A stretch of DNA of 64,000 nt from assembly GCA_022559845.1 (NCBI GenBank), contig CM040121.1, positions 569,644,140-569,708,139 on the forward strand. Direction: 5' to 3'. A program made the translations under genes and the position numbers. The notes beneath the pieces are model-generated. The model worked only from the letters and a program-made list of their open reading frames with translations. It had not been told where the DNA came from and did no database searches. The DNA comes from Amorphophallus konjac. Lineage: Eukaryota > Streptophyta > Magnoliopsida > Alismatales > Araceae. Below, piece by piece: positions 35,054 to 45,249 of this stretch; position 1 is the stretch's first letter; every line of letters starts with the position of its first letter.

Positions 35054-36420
35054 GGGGGTGCCTTTTATTTCTTATTTTCGTATTTTTCTTGTTCTGTTGG
35101 GGTGGCTGCCCTTTCCTTTGTAAGCCTTTGGCATTGGAATAGAAGACTTTCCTTTTCCCCTCAAATTCTGAAATCTTTGCCGTGTATTTCCTTTTCCTCT
35201 GATTGCTATGAGATCTTCTGGGGATACAGAACGACGCCTTCGAGAGTTACCCTGGAAGGGCGTGACTTTCGGGATCTGTCGCTTCGGTTTCTATGGATTT
35301 GAAAAGGCGGTGAGAGTCCTCTGACCTCTGGGAACTTCACCTCCTCCTATAAGTAGCGACCTCTATCCCGGCCTCACGGTGTAGAGGCTTCGAAGGGGGA
35401 GTCCCTGCGAGATGTCATCGGGAGAGTCCGATACTTCGTCAGACGACGAGTCTTTGCAAACTCGTCGTCAACCTCTGATCCTTCGGAGGGAGGCTTTGCC
35501 AGCACCGTGGCGGCCGTGGCTAGAGCCGGGAGAGAATGGTCGCGTCTCTGAGCAATACATGGTCAGATACTTGGATGGCTGGCGGGAGGCCTTGAAAAAG
35601 GTTAACCGCTTGTATGCTGGCAGGGGGGTTCTGGTCCTTGAACCGGACAGGTTCCGTCCTTAAGGGGACGAGAGATTCCTCGTACTTTTTCCCTCTGCCT
35701 TTGAATGAGACTTCTTCTTCTTCCAGCTTTTCCTCGTTCTCGTGGCGTGTGACTATTTTCCCTTTGTGTTTCTTGGTTTGCAGGTGTGTGACGAGGCGCC
35801 TCCCCTAATTTGGGGAAGCGTTTCTTTGCCCGTAAGTGACGGCGGGCAGGGGAGTCGGCCTTTCTTGCTAGTTTGCCGGCATGGCCAGTGCACTGTGTCG
35901 ACCTCCGTAATGTGTGGGCCTCGTTGCTCCTCTGCTCCCCGTCGCTGGGTCTCATCGTGGCTTCACGGAGGATTCAGCCCTCCTTCCTGGTGCAAGTCTC
36001 TTTGTGGGCGACTTCTCTAGCTGGTCCGCTTCCACAGAACAGACAGGCCGAGGGGTTGTCGCATGCGGAAGTGACTTCCATGGCCGCTGGCAGGTGCCTC
36101 GACCGAGGCGGTACCAGATGGACGAGGTGCTGGGGGCTGGATCAATCATCATGCTTCCGTAGTCTCATTCTTTTGTATACTTGCACGTCGGTCATGTGAG
36201 AATGGCTTTTGGATTTTGGCAGCTTGTATTTTGACTAAAGAAATAAAGTCCTCTAGTTTGGGTCCATGTCAATGTGTACCTCTTGATGGGAGACTCCTGC
36301 GCGGTGTGTTGGTAGGAGTGAATGTCGATGTTCTCTTCAGTTTGTGCGCACATATTCGTCTTAATGAGCCCACGCTGAAATGGTGCCATCCCTTGGGTTT
36401 TTTGACTGCCACCATTATTT
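35054..36420. other. Inner region of the Tat element without recognised gene
   Basis: Holds a small plus-strand frame at 35412-35663 (84 codons, starting MSSGESDTSSDDES, acidic head then Arg-rich). I cannot assign it to a family. The remainder looks like untranslated retroelement sequence. Confidence 0.4.
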
Positions 36421-36424
36421 CCAA

Positions 36425-36632
36425 GGGGAGCGGTGCTCGCCTCGAGAGAACCCGTAGGTTACCTTATCATTTTTAAGGAGAGCGGTGCTCGCCTCTAGGG
36501 AACCCGTAGGTTACCTTGTCATTTTTAAGGGGAGCTGTGCTCGCCTCTAGGAAACCCGTAGGTTACCTTGTCGTTTTTAAGAGGAGCGGTGCTCGCCTCT
36601 CGGAAGCTCGCAAGCTACCTTCATTTTCAAGG
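36425..36632. repeat. Minisatellite of the Tat element, left part
   Basis: Units of about 50-52 bp begin AGGGGAGCGGTGCTCGCCTC and end either with a GTAGGTTACCTT version or a GCAAGCTACCTTC version. The array is interrupted at 36635 by the CACTA element and continues at 43804-44150. Confidence 0.88.
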
Positions 36633-36653
36633 GGACACTACAAGAAAAAGTGG

Positions 36654-36838
36654 CAATAGCGACCGAATTAGAGACCGAATAAATCGGTCGCTAGTCGGTC
36701 CCAAATAGCGACCATATAGCGACCGATATAATCGGTCGCACGTCTGAGACCCATTTTACGACCGAATTTATTTCGGTCTCTAATCGGTCGCTGATCTTGC
36801 GACCGAATTTATTTAGGTCGCGAAGCGGTCGCGGATCA
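36654..36838. repeat. Left subterminal repeats of the CACTA element
   Basis: The core GCGACCGA or its complement TCGGTCGC occurs about ten times in 185 bp in both orientations, often followed by ATTTATTTCGG-like spacers. Confidence 0.85.
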
Positions 36839-36839
36839 C

Positions 36840-37982
36840 TCATCTCCCCCCCCCCCCCCCCCCCCCCGCCACCAGCTCCCCCCCCCCTCCCCCACGCGTC
36901 CCCCCCCTCCCCCCTGCGGCCCCCTCCCGCCCGAGCCCCCCTCCGCCCGAGCCCCCCCTCCCCCTGCGGCCCCCTCCCCTCCCGCCCGATCCCCCCTCCG
37001 CCCGAGCCCCCCCCTCCCCCTGCGGCCCCCTCCCGCCCGAGCCCCTCTCCGCCCTAGCCCCCCCTCCCCCTGCGGCCCCCTCCCGTCCGAGCCCCTCTCC
37101 GCCCTAGCCCCCCCTCCCCCTGCTGCCCTCTCCCGCCCAAGCCCCTCTCCGCCCGAGCCCCCCCTCCCCCTGCGGCCCCCTCCCGCCCGAGCCCCCCTCC
37201 GCCCGAGCCCCCCCTCCCCTTGCGGCCCCTCTCCCGCCCGAGCCCCTCTCCGCCCGAGCCCCCCCTCCCCCTGCGGCGCCCTCCCGTCCGAGCCCCTCTC
37301 CGCCCTAGCCCCCCCTCCCCCTGCTGCCCCCTCCCGCCCGAGCCCCTCTCCGCCCGAGCCCCCCCTCCCTCTGCGGCCCCCCCATCTCCCCCCCGCGACC
37401 AGCTCCCATCGGCGGTGGACGGACGACTGCGAGCGGCGTGGCGAGCGGCGGTGGACAGACGACCGGCGTGGCGAGCGGCGGTGGACGGACGACTGCGAGC
37501 GGCGGCGGGGACCGGCCATCGGAGGTAAGTGAGGCGGACCCCCGCCGGAGCCCCCCTCCGCCCGAGCCCCCCCTCCCCCTGCGGCCCCCTCCCGCCCGAG
37601 CCCCTCTCCGCCCGAGCCCCTCTCCGCCCGAGCCCCCCCTCCCCCTGCGGCCCCCTCCCGCCCGAGCCCCCCTCCGCTCGAGCCCCCCCTCCCCTTGCGG
37701 CCCCTCTCCCGCCCGAGCCCCTCTCCGCCCGAGCCCCCCCTCCCCCTGCGGCCCCCTCCCGCCCGAGCCCCCCCTCCCCCTCCGGCGCTGCTCTCCCCTC
37801 CCCATCTGGTTTCCCCCTCCGGCGCGGCTCTCCCCTCCCCATCAGGTCCCCCCTCCGGCTCCGGGCCCCCCTCCGGCTCCGGTCCCCCCTCCGCAGGGCC
37901 CCCCTCCGGCTCCGGTCCTCCCACCGGCTCCGGTTCCCCCTCCGCAGGGCCCCCCCTCCGGCTCCGGTCCCCCCCTCCGGCT
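36840..37982. repeat. GC-rich 50 bp minisatellite inside the CACTA element
   Basis: The marker TGCGGCCCCC (or a one-base variant) recurs at 37021, 37071, 37121, 37171, 37221, 37272, 37322 and 37372, i.e. every 50 bp. A unique island at 37390-37545 contains three GCGTGGCGAGCGGCGGTGGA-like copies and a good splice donor (GGAG then GTAAGT at 37526), which may be a 5' leader exon on the plus strand. The array then resumes to about 37770 and passes into shorter CTCCGGCTCCGG units. Long Gly/Arg or Pro/Ala frames here reflect the repeat only. Confidence 0.88.
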
Positions 37983-39628
37983 CCGGTATTAAATTTTAAT
38001 ATCCTGTTATATTTGATTTCTGCTCTTATGAATGTGTTGGATGTTAAAATAAAATTCATGCTTGGAGTGGTCTCTGATCTCAAACTAGCCCACCCACCTC
38101 CTGTTGCTACAGTACCATTAGGAACTGGGAACAATCTTCCTTTTGCATTTGGCTGGGTAGGTTACATTTCCACATGTATAATGTACATGTACAATTTGAC
38201 TTGTTCATGCATGTGCATGTGGTTTGGGGCTCAGGGGATGCTGATCATGTACTTGCTTTCACAATTAGACAAGCTAGTCACATTGGGGTTCCTTAATTTC
38301 CATTTGTGTACATGCTCCCAATTTTAACCATTTTTGAGCCTTCTTCTGAGCCTTAATTGGCTACATTATGTTGATACTTAACAGTGGTGAGCAATGCATT
38401 ATGCATTCTGAGGACCCCGAGTGGGTCGATAGAACAAGTTACTTCCTTTTCCTTGCTTTTCAGATGATGTATTCAATTTTAGAATTCATCACGTTATCCA
38501 ACAAATGGATGCACATGAGATTAGATGCCTTTATTTTTCTTTTCCAAGTCCTAAGGTGAAAGCAACTGCTGTTGTAGGGAAAGAAGAATCCTGGTAATGG
38601 ATGTATATGTATTTGGAGCTGATAATCAGTGGTGTACCCAAAATAAATAAACTAATATAATAGGTATTAATATGATGTTTAAATTTTATTTTATGTATAC
38701 TTGATCATTAGATTAAATTAATGGATGATATTAAAGGATAAAATAGTAATTTAAGTATTATTCAATTATCTGATATTTATATGATACCTATAATACTGTA
38801 GCTTTTCGATAGAACTATAGGGTCTTATAAGACAGTTTAAGATGGTAGTTTCCTTGTTGACTTGGATTTGGATGCACCCGCACCCCATATCTGCACCAAA
38901 ATCAGACCTGTTCATCCTTAGCCTGGATCTAAAGATTCAATTATGTTCAAAAGCATCTGGCAGCATGATTTCTTCATGTGTTTGTGGGAGTGGATCATAG
39001 ATTCGTATGCATGCACTCAGTCAGAATCTTTTTTCCTTTTTCCCTTGTCCGTAGTCCAAATGGAATGATATGCAAGATATATATCTGACTATCACAACCT
39101 TATGATGTAGAGAGTTTGCTGCTGATTTTATTTTTTCTTTATGAAATGTAATTCAGTTGGCATATAATCATGAGGATGAGAATTCCAAAAGAAGGCTCTT
39201 GTGATCCTGTGGCGCTTCTAATCAGATTTCTAAAACAGAATGATGCACCTAACCTTATTTAGATGCTGGGCGGTTTGATCACGTATCTTGCAATATATCC
39301 ATGCTCTGTCTAATCAGAATACTGTGTCTGAAGACCACTGTTCCGTTGTTTATTTTTTCTTTTTTGTTATTTAGACTTGTAGCATTTCTAAAATAGTAAT
39401 TATATATGAAGCTAGAGATAGTTGGGTGTTACTTGCAGCATTTCCAGCACATTCATAAGAGCATGAATTTTATTTTAACATGTTACTGCTATGTTTTTAG
39501 AATGTGTTATTATCTTGTCAATATTTAATTAGTTAGGTGTTGTATGTGAGCTGAGATGCGTGGGTGCAACCTAACATTGCACGCATCTTAGGAGAGCGTG
39601 TTAAACCCGTGTCAATCAATCTACCCGT
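37983..39628. other. CACTA interior without recognised coding sequence
   Basis: AT-rich sequence between the minisatellite and the fold-backs. Short open frames at 37695-38327 and 38368-38559 show no family features. It probably corresponds to leader or intron of the element's transcript. Confidence 0.5.
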
Positions 39629-39703
39629 TCAAGACTTTGGGATTGATGTGCACGTTCTCATTTTGAATGATGAGAATGTGTATATCTAACTCAAAGTCTT
39701 GAA
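39629..39703. repeat. Inverted repeat A (hairpin) in the CACTA element
   Basis: TTCAAGACTTTGGG opposite CTCAAAGTCTTGAA, with TGTGCACGTTCTCATT opposite AATGATGAGAATGTGTA nearer the loop, gives arms of about 35 bases around a 3-base loop. Confidence 0.75.
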
Positions 39704-39720
39704 TTGTCCCGTTTGGACAG

Positions 39721-39996
39721 TCTGTGAATGTTTGATCGCACTTAGGTGGTTAATTACTATATGTGTTTGTGTTGTTTGTTAAAAATTTTGGCTGGATGCG
39801 TCTTCTCACTCCTCTCTGATATACCTTTATTGATTTTGATTAATTTCTTAACCACTTATTAGTAAGTGTTTAAGAAAATTTCTTAATCAATAAATATTTT
39901 GTGGTATATCGGAGAGGTGTGGGGAGATGCTGCCGAAATTTTTAGCAAATAACACAACACATATAGTAATTAATCGTGCGATCAAACCTTCACAGA
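39721..39996. repeat. Inverted repeat B (long fold-back) in the CACTA element
   Basis: Left arm: TCTGTGAATGTTTGATCGCA, AATTACTATATGTGTTTGTG, CCTCTCTGATATACC and TTAATTTCTTAACCACTTA. The right arm is the near complement in reverse order (AGTAAGTGTTTAAGAAAATT, GGTATATCGGAGAGG, AACACATATAGTAATTA and GATCAAACCTTCACAGA). Arms are about 135 bp with few mismatches and a loop of under 10 bases. It lies about 145 bp upstream of the ATG of the transposase-related gene. Confidence 0.82.
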
Positions 39997-40138
39997 TGGG
40001 TTAAAAAGTGAAAATCTAAATGATATTTCCGTCCTATTTAAAATGGCAGAGATGGACGATGTGAGGAAAGGGTTGGACTTTTTATTTTGTTAAACATGTT
40101 AAAGTTTTGTGTGTTTACATTTCATTCGCATAGGGAAA

Positions 40139-41475
40139 ATGTCTGAAGATCGTTCATGGATGTACCGTAGAGTAGTTGATCAGGTGGTGTCTATGGAATT
40201 TAAAAATGGAGTTGAGAGATTCATTCAGTTTGCTTTGAGAAATCGTGCGATCAAACCTGAGGTACAAACTCGTCGTACTCGGCCACCACGTAATGATGAT
40301 GGGGGAGACTCCGTTCACTCTGAGCGGCTGTCTATATTTAAGTATCCTGGACGTGCGTATGGACGTTCTTCGAGTCGGATGCTAAATGATAGAGAATTGC
40401 ACTATGCAGAAATGTACATCCTTTTAAATTGTATGGAGGTTGAACCTTATGTTGCGTAAGTTCTCTGCTCACATTACATTGTGTCTATAACTTATTATTT
40501 TTCATTCCATCTATAATGCTCCAATGGTCGTAATACAGACAATTTGACTCAGAATTAATCCAAAGATGTCCATATCTCACTGACATGGAGGTTGAAAAAG
40601 AACGAGAAAAATCATTTGCTTCTTGGCTGAAATATCGTGTAAGTATTATTACTACTCTTTCTCCTTGTTAGGCCAATGACAAATTCTGACTAGTGTGCTC
40701 TCCATATGTAGGTTGAAAATGGTTTTATTACTGATCAAAGAATTCGAGAGAGTAGTTATGGCCCATCGAAAGTTGCACGTACATATCCAGCATTTATTGT
40801 GAATGGGTATAGATTTCACACTAGACAATATGGGCAGAATAAGTCAACAATGAACAGCGGGGTATGTGTGAAAGGAAGTACATATAATGAAAACGAACGT
40901 GATTATTATGGTATTATTGAGGAGATCTTAGAATTGCAATATCTCGGAGATGACAACCATATATTTCTGTTCAAGTGTCATTGGTTTGATCCCAATTCTG
41001 TTCGAAATGACACAACATATGGGATTGTCGATATCAGACATAAGTCTAAATTGAATACTTATGACCATTCATTTTGGCCGCACAAGCCCAGCAGGTCTAT
41101 TATACAAAGTATCCACCGTCTAGAAATAAAGAAAGAAATGATTGGTGGGCAGTTTGCAAGGTTAAGACAGGACTTTTCCCGGATTATGAGTTGGATTTGA
41201 CTGAAACAGTAGAGTTGGATGTGAATGTCGAATTCTTTCAATCAGACTTGGGTGATGATGTAGAGTTGCCTGCTTCTAGTGATGAATCTGTGGAGGCACT
41301 GTCTTTATCTAAAGAGAATGAAGTGGAAGAAGTCGATCCAGAACAACCTGAAATACAGTTGGGGGACTCCGAAGAGGAGGAATATATTAGTGATCAAAAT
41401 GAATCTGATAATGAAGATGTGAATGTTGAATTTGATATATCTCCAACATCTGAAGATGAAATGGAGAATGTTTGA
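40139..41475 (+). pseudogene. TnpD-like transposase gene lacking the TNP2 core (Transposase-associated / DUF4218 / DUF4216 parts)
   Basis: Exons 40139-40455, 40539-40638 and 40712-41475 join in frame with GTAAGT-type donors and AG acceptors. The N-terminus (MSEDRSWMYRRVVD, FKNGVERFIQFALRN) matches the transposase-associated domain of CACTA proteins, but its Cys-rich half is absent. The sequence moves at once into the C-terminal side of DUF4218 (SIFKYPGRAYG, MYILLNCMEVEPYV, ARTYPAFIVNGYRFHT, NSGVCVKG) and then DUF4216 (FLFKCHWFDPNSV, YGIVDIRHK, AAQAQQVYYTKYP), ending in an acidic tail. The large TNP2 transposase core between them is missing. A one-base frame change near 41070 splits DUF4216. 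It cannot encode an active transposase. Confidence 0.85.
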
Positions 41476-41652
41476 TTAATGGTATACAATTTTACCTAAA
41501 ATTTTAATACTCTGTAACTTTCTTTCTTTCACTATTTGATGAATATGCATGTATTTTATTACCAGTTGAAGATATGGTTCGAGGACGGCGTGGGACTTCT
41601 TCAGGTGGGAGGGGAGAGGGTAGCGGGAGGAGATTTACTTCCATTTCTACAC

Positions 41653-41944
41653 CGGTAGTAGGTATGTATACTTTCATGTATAATACATTGTAGTATTTGT
41701 TTAAAATAATTCTTTATGTTTTTGTGGTATCTTATTCTTATTTTCACAGGACCCACGACCTCTGCACCATTACCACCGACCTCTGCACCACTACCACCGG
41801 TAGTAGGTATGTATACTTTCATGTATAATGTATTGTAGTATTTGTTTAAAATAATTCTTTGTGTTTTTGTGCTATCTGATTCTTATCCTTACAGGACCCA
41901 CGACCTCTGCACCGTTACCACTGACAACAGGTAGATTGACGGCC
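41653..41944 (+). repeat. Tandem exon-intron duplication in the TnpA-like gene, period 146 bp
   Basis: The block from GGTAGTAGGTATGTATACTT through the intron and into the exon GACCCACGACCTCTGCACC occurs at 41653 and again at 41799. Both copies keep donor and acceptor, so the mRNA would carry two similar Pro/Thr-rich exons in frame. Confidence 0.85.
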
Positions 41945-42589
41945 TCTGCACCGCCATCACACATGGCGAGTGGATCTACACCTCCTCCAGCTGAGTCAGG
42001 TATGTTCATTTACATTTCTATATTTTTTTGATAGTTTGTTTTATTTATTTTTGTCCATTTCGTATAGTACGTGCTGATGACGAGACGAGTCATCACGAGG
42101 GGGAGGGCAGTTATAATGAGACGATGCGGGCAGTGTGGATAAATGAAGGGTATGTAATGCATTATTTTTATTATCTATTCATCATTGTGGTATTAATATT
42201 TTCAATTTCAGGAATAAAATAGAGCCAGCCCAAGCATCACAATTTATTACAAAGTCAATTGAAGCACATTTTCCAGGCCCCATCCGTCGCTTTTCTGATT
42301 TTCCGATGGATGTTCGGGATTTATTGTTCACTATGTTCTTGGTATTTATCTTATTTTATCATATTAAGTCATTTTCCTGCTATATTTTAACACACTTATT
42401 GTTATGTAACATATAATTTATTTTTTGTTAATATGTAGAGCACCTCCTGCACCTCGTGCACAGCAGCCTCCGGTAAGTATTTTATTTGATTGATTTTCTA
42501 TTTGTTAACTCTAAATATCATCTTACAAAATAAAAGAATTTAGATTGAGGAGGGGAAAATATCATTTTCTTAACTCTATGAACTTGGGT

Positions 42590-42900
42590 TTGAGGGTCCA
42601 AAATTGAAAAGAGAGGTCCAATCAATCCATCGATTGTTCCAACACGACATGGGGGGTGAAAGTAACCTGTAGAAACTGACGGAGTTCAAATTGGACTCCA
42701 AATTTGAGCTCGATGCTCAAATTTACATTTCCTAAATAGAACCAAGTTAATCGAGTGTAAGAGGGTCAAAAATAAAGAAATATATGTCCAATTAATTTGT
42801 CAATGACTCCAACACGACCGGGAAGGTGAGAGTGACTTGTAGAAACTGACGGAGTCCAAATTGGACTACCGATTTGAGCAAAACGTTTAAAATTGTCATT
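42590..42900. repeat. Diverged tandem duplication, period about 170 bp
   Basis: The marker AGAAACTGACGGAGT occurs at 42671 and 42841, flanked in both copies by CCAACACGAC upstream and AAATTGGACT downstream. It lies in the apparent last intron of the TnpA-like gene. Confidence 0.78.
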
Positions 42901-43289
42901 CGTCAATTTCACTTAAATGAAAAACATCTTGCTTTTAATTTTCAAGAAAAATTGATTTCTTTATTAAGGATTTGATTTTAATTTTTTTTAATGATATACA
43001 GGATCATCCGTCGCGAGATGTTGGACGAGACGACGACCAGGATGACACATATGCGGAGGATTTGTGATTTCATTTTAGTTATTTGCATGTTGTCATTTTA
43101 TTATGGATGTATGATTAATTTGTGTGTTTGTATGTGATGAATTTGAAGTTCGTGGAGATTGTGATTTGTGTAGTTGATTTATATGTTTTTATGAAATTGT
43201 TATTTATCAGGTTATTTATTTTATTAAATTGTTATTTATCAGGTGATTTATAGTCGATTATATAAATTTATAAAAAAAAATACTGTAAA

Positions 43290-43790
43290 ATTAGCGACCG
43301 AATAGCGACCGAATAGCGACTGTCTTTATTATTTATTTTATTAAAGTATTAAAATTAGCGACAGAATAGCGACCGAATAGCGACTGTCTCTATTATTTAT
43401 TTTATTAAATTATTATTTATCAGGTGATTTATAGTCGTTTATATAAATTTATTTTAAAAAAATACTACAAAATTAGCGACCGAATAGCGACCGCATAGCG
43501 ACTGTATATATTAGCGACGGGTCATGCGACCGATTGATATCGGTCGCTATCCGCGACTGATATTGCGACCGATAATTATCGGTCGCTATCCGCGACTGCT
43601 TCTGCGATCGATAATTATCGGTCGCTAACGGCGACCTATTCTGCGACCGATTTATATCGGTCGCCATTTAGCGACTATTATATAGCGACCGACATGTTCG
43701 GTCGCTAATAGGTGTCTGTTTGGTCGCAGTATCTCTTTGCGACCGATCTGCGACCGAATAGCGACCGGGAGGTCGGTCGCTACTCGCGGT
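43290..43790. repeat. Right subterminal repeats of the CACTA element
   Basis: More than twenty copies of GCGACCGA/TCGGTCGC or one-base variants, including paired TGCGACCGATAATTATCGGT palindromes at about 43565-43690. Confidence 0.87.
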
Positions 43791-43803
43791 TTTTCTTGTA
43801 GTG

Positions 43804-44150
43804 GGAGCGGTGCTCTCCTCTAGGGAACCCGTATGTTACCTTATCATTTTTAAGGGGAGCAGTGCTCGCCTCTAGGAAGCTCGCAAGCTACCTTCATCTT
43901 CAAGGGGAGCGGTGGTCACCTCTAGGGAACCCGTAGGTTACCTTATCATTTTTAAGGGGAGCGGTGCTCGCCTCTAGGAAGCTCGCAAGCTACCTTCATT
44001 TTCAAGGGGAGCGGTGCTTGGCTCTAGGGAACCCATAAGTTACCTTATCATTTTTAAGGGGAGCGGTGCTCGCCTCTAGGAAGCTCGTAAGCTACCTTCA
44101 TTTTCAAGGGGAGCAGTGCTCGCCTCTAGGGAACCTGTAGGTTACCTTAG
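43804..44150. repeat. Minisatellite of the Tat element, right part
   Basis: Continues the array cut at 36635. Two unit types, ending GTAGGTTACCTTATC and GCAAGCTACCTTC, alternate regularly here, giving a higher-order unit of roughly 100 bp. It lies directly after the integrase stop (minus strand), where Tat-lineage elements often carry tandem repeats. Confidence 0.88.
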
Positions 44151-44220
44151 TTGAATACTGTTGGTGACGCTTCATTGGGCTTTATTGAAGAGAGGCTTCA
44201 TTGAAATTTTTTTCTGAGAT

Positions 44221-45219
44221 TTACAGAATTCCATGTCCTGGGTACCTCACGCCCCCCAACGTTGCCAGCCTGTATGCTCCTTTATCGAGTACTTCAGTTA
44301 TCCTGTACGGGCCTTCCCAATTTGGGGCAAGCTTTCTAGCGGCTGTCCTGGGGTCTACTATCTTTGCTCGCCGTAGCACCAAATCGCCAGGGAAGAAGTG
44401 TCGTTCCTTGACTCGGCCGTTGTAGTATTGGGCCAGCTTCTGCTGATATGCTATGAGCTTTACTTGAGCGCGTGCTCTATTTTCTTCGAGTAGATCCAAG
44501 TTCTCTCGCATTACTTGGTTTTTTCTAACCTCGTCGAAATGTCCCACTCGTAGTGAGGGGTTGGATATCTCCACTAGAACCACTGCCTCTGCTCCGTATG
44601 CGAGGTGGAAGGGTGTTTCGCCCGTGGCGGCTCTGGCGGTGGTCCGGTGGGCCCACAGAATGCTCGGAATTGAGTCTATCCATGAGTCACCTGCCAAGTC
44701 CAGCTGGGTTTTGATACCGTGGAGGAGTGTTCTATTGGCGTTTTCCACCAACCCATTAGCCTGAGGATGTCTTACTAAAGTGTAGTGGTTCCAGATCCCC
44801 AGTTTCGAGCACTTCTCCTGGAAGGTAGTGCTCGCGAATTGTCTGCTATTGTCAGCAGTAAGGACTCGTGGAATTCCGAAGCGGCAGATAATACTTCGTA
44901 GCACAAACTTCCAGGTTACTTCGCTTGTAATCTTCCGTAATGGTTCTGTCTCGACCCATTTGGTGAAATAGTCAATGGCGACTATGAGGAATTTCTTCCT
45001 CCCTTGGGCTTCGGGGAAGGGGCCTAGAATATCAATTCTCCACCGAGCAAATGGACGAAGCTCCATGAGGGCATGTAGCTGTGTAGCTGGTTGCTGGTGC
45101 AGATGGGAGAACTTCTGGCATTGAGGGCACCTCCGGACGTACTCGAGGCAATCATGTTGTAGAGTAGGCCACCAGTACCCTTGTCGGATCAGCGTCCGTG
45201 CGAGTGCTCGTCCCCCCAC
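44221..45219 (-). pseudogene. Integrase of the Tat element
   Basis: A 332-codon frame with the Cys pair of the zinc domain (RRCPQCQKF), catalytic Asp in WRIDILGPF, second Asp in LTADNSRQF, Glu in HPQANGLVENANRTL, and the C-terminal KLAPNWEGPYRI motif (GPY/F). Upstream the His half reads HEGLCGSRVGG, where the second zinc His appears replaced by Arg, and a stop separates it from the RNase H region at about 45252. The family motif DNGRQF is DNSRQF here. There is no chromodomain, consistent with the non-chromovirus Tat lineage. The core is largely preserved but the domain is probably inactive. Confidence 0.88.
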
Positions 45220-45249
45220 GCGACTTCCACAGAGTCCTTCGTGGACCTC

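Larger units (their letters stand above)
41574..43067 (+). pseudogene. TnpA-like gene remnant of the CACTA element
   Basis: Small exons with good splice signals run from MVRGRRGTSSGGRGEGSG (ATG at 41574, just after an acceptor) through Pro/Thr-rich repeats (GPTTSAPLPP), ADDETSHHEGEG and HFPGPIRRFSDFPMDVRDLL to APPAPRAQQPP and a final exon ending YAEDL at 43067. This order fits the second gene of plant CACTA elements (Ptta/En/Spm, Transposase_24 class), whose product binds the subterminal repeats. The long central domain expected after the DFPMDVR block is absent, so the product would be under 200 residues. I did not verify every exon phase; the one after DLLFTMFL is uncertain. Confidence 0.62.
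36636..43803 (+). mobile_element. CACTA (En/Spm) DNA transposon with internal deletions
   Basis: Terminal inverted repeats are CACTACAAGAAAAA at the left and its complement at the right, with TSD GGA at 36633-36635 and 43804-43806. Multiple GCGACCGA-type subterminal motifs lie at both ends (36654-36835 and 43290-43790), the usual binding sites of the TnpA-type protein. Inside are a GC-rich 50 bp minisatellite, fold-back sequences, and spliced remnants of a TnpD-like and a TnpA-like gene, both without their core domain. At 7.2 kb it is shorter than typical autonomous CACTA elements. It could still be moved by proteins supplied in trans, since its ends look complete. Confidence 0.93.

Noticed and set aside
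36836..38134. 432-codon and overlapping 262-codon Gly/Arg-rich minus-strand frames
   Set aside because: They translate the 50 bp GC-rich minisatellite; all frames on both strands stay open for the same reason, and no family motif is present.
43473..43667. Minus-strand frame with repeated IATDNYRSQ units
   Set aside because: Translation of CACTA subterminal repeats (TCGGTCGC), not a protein.
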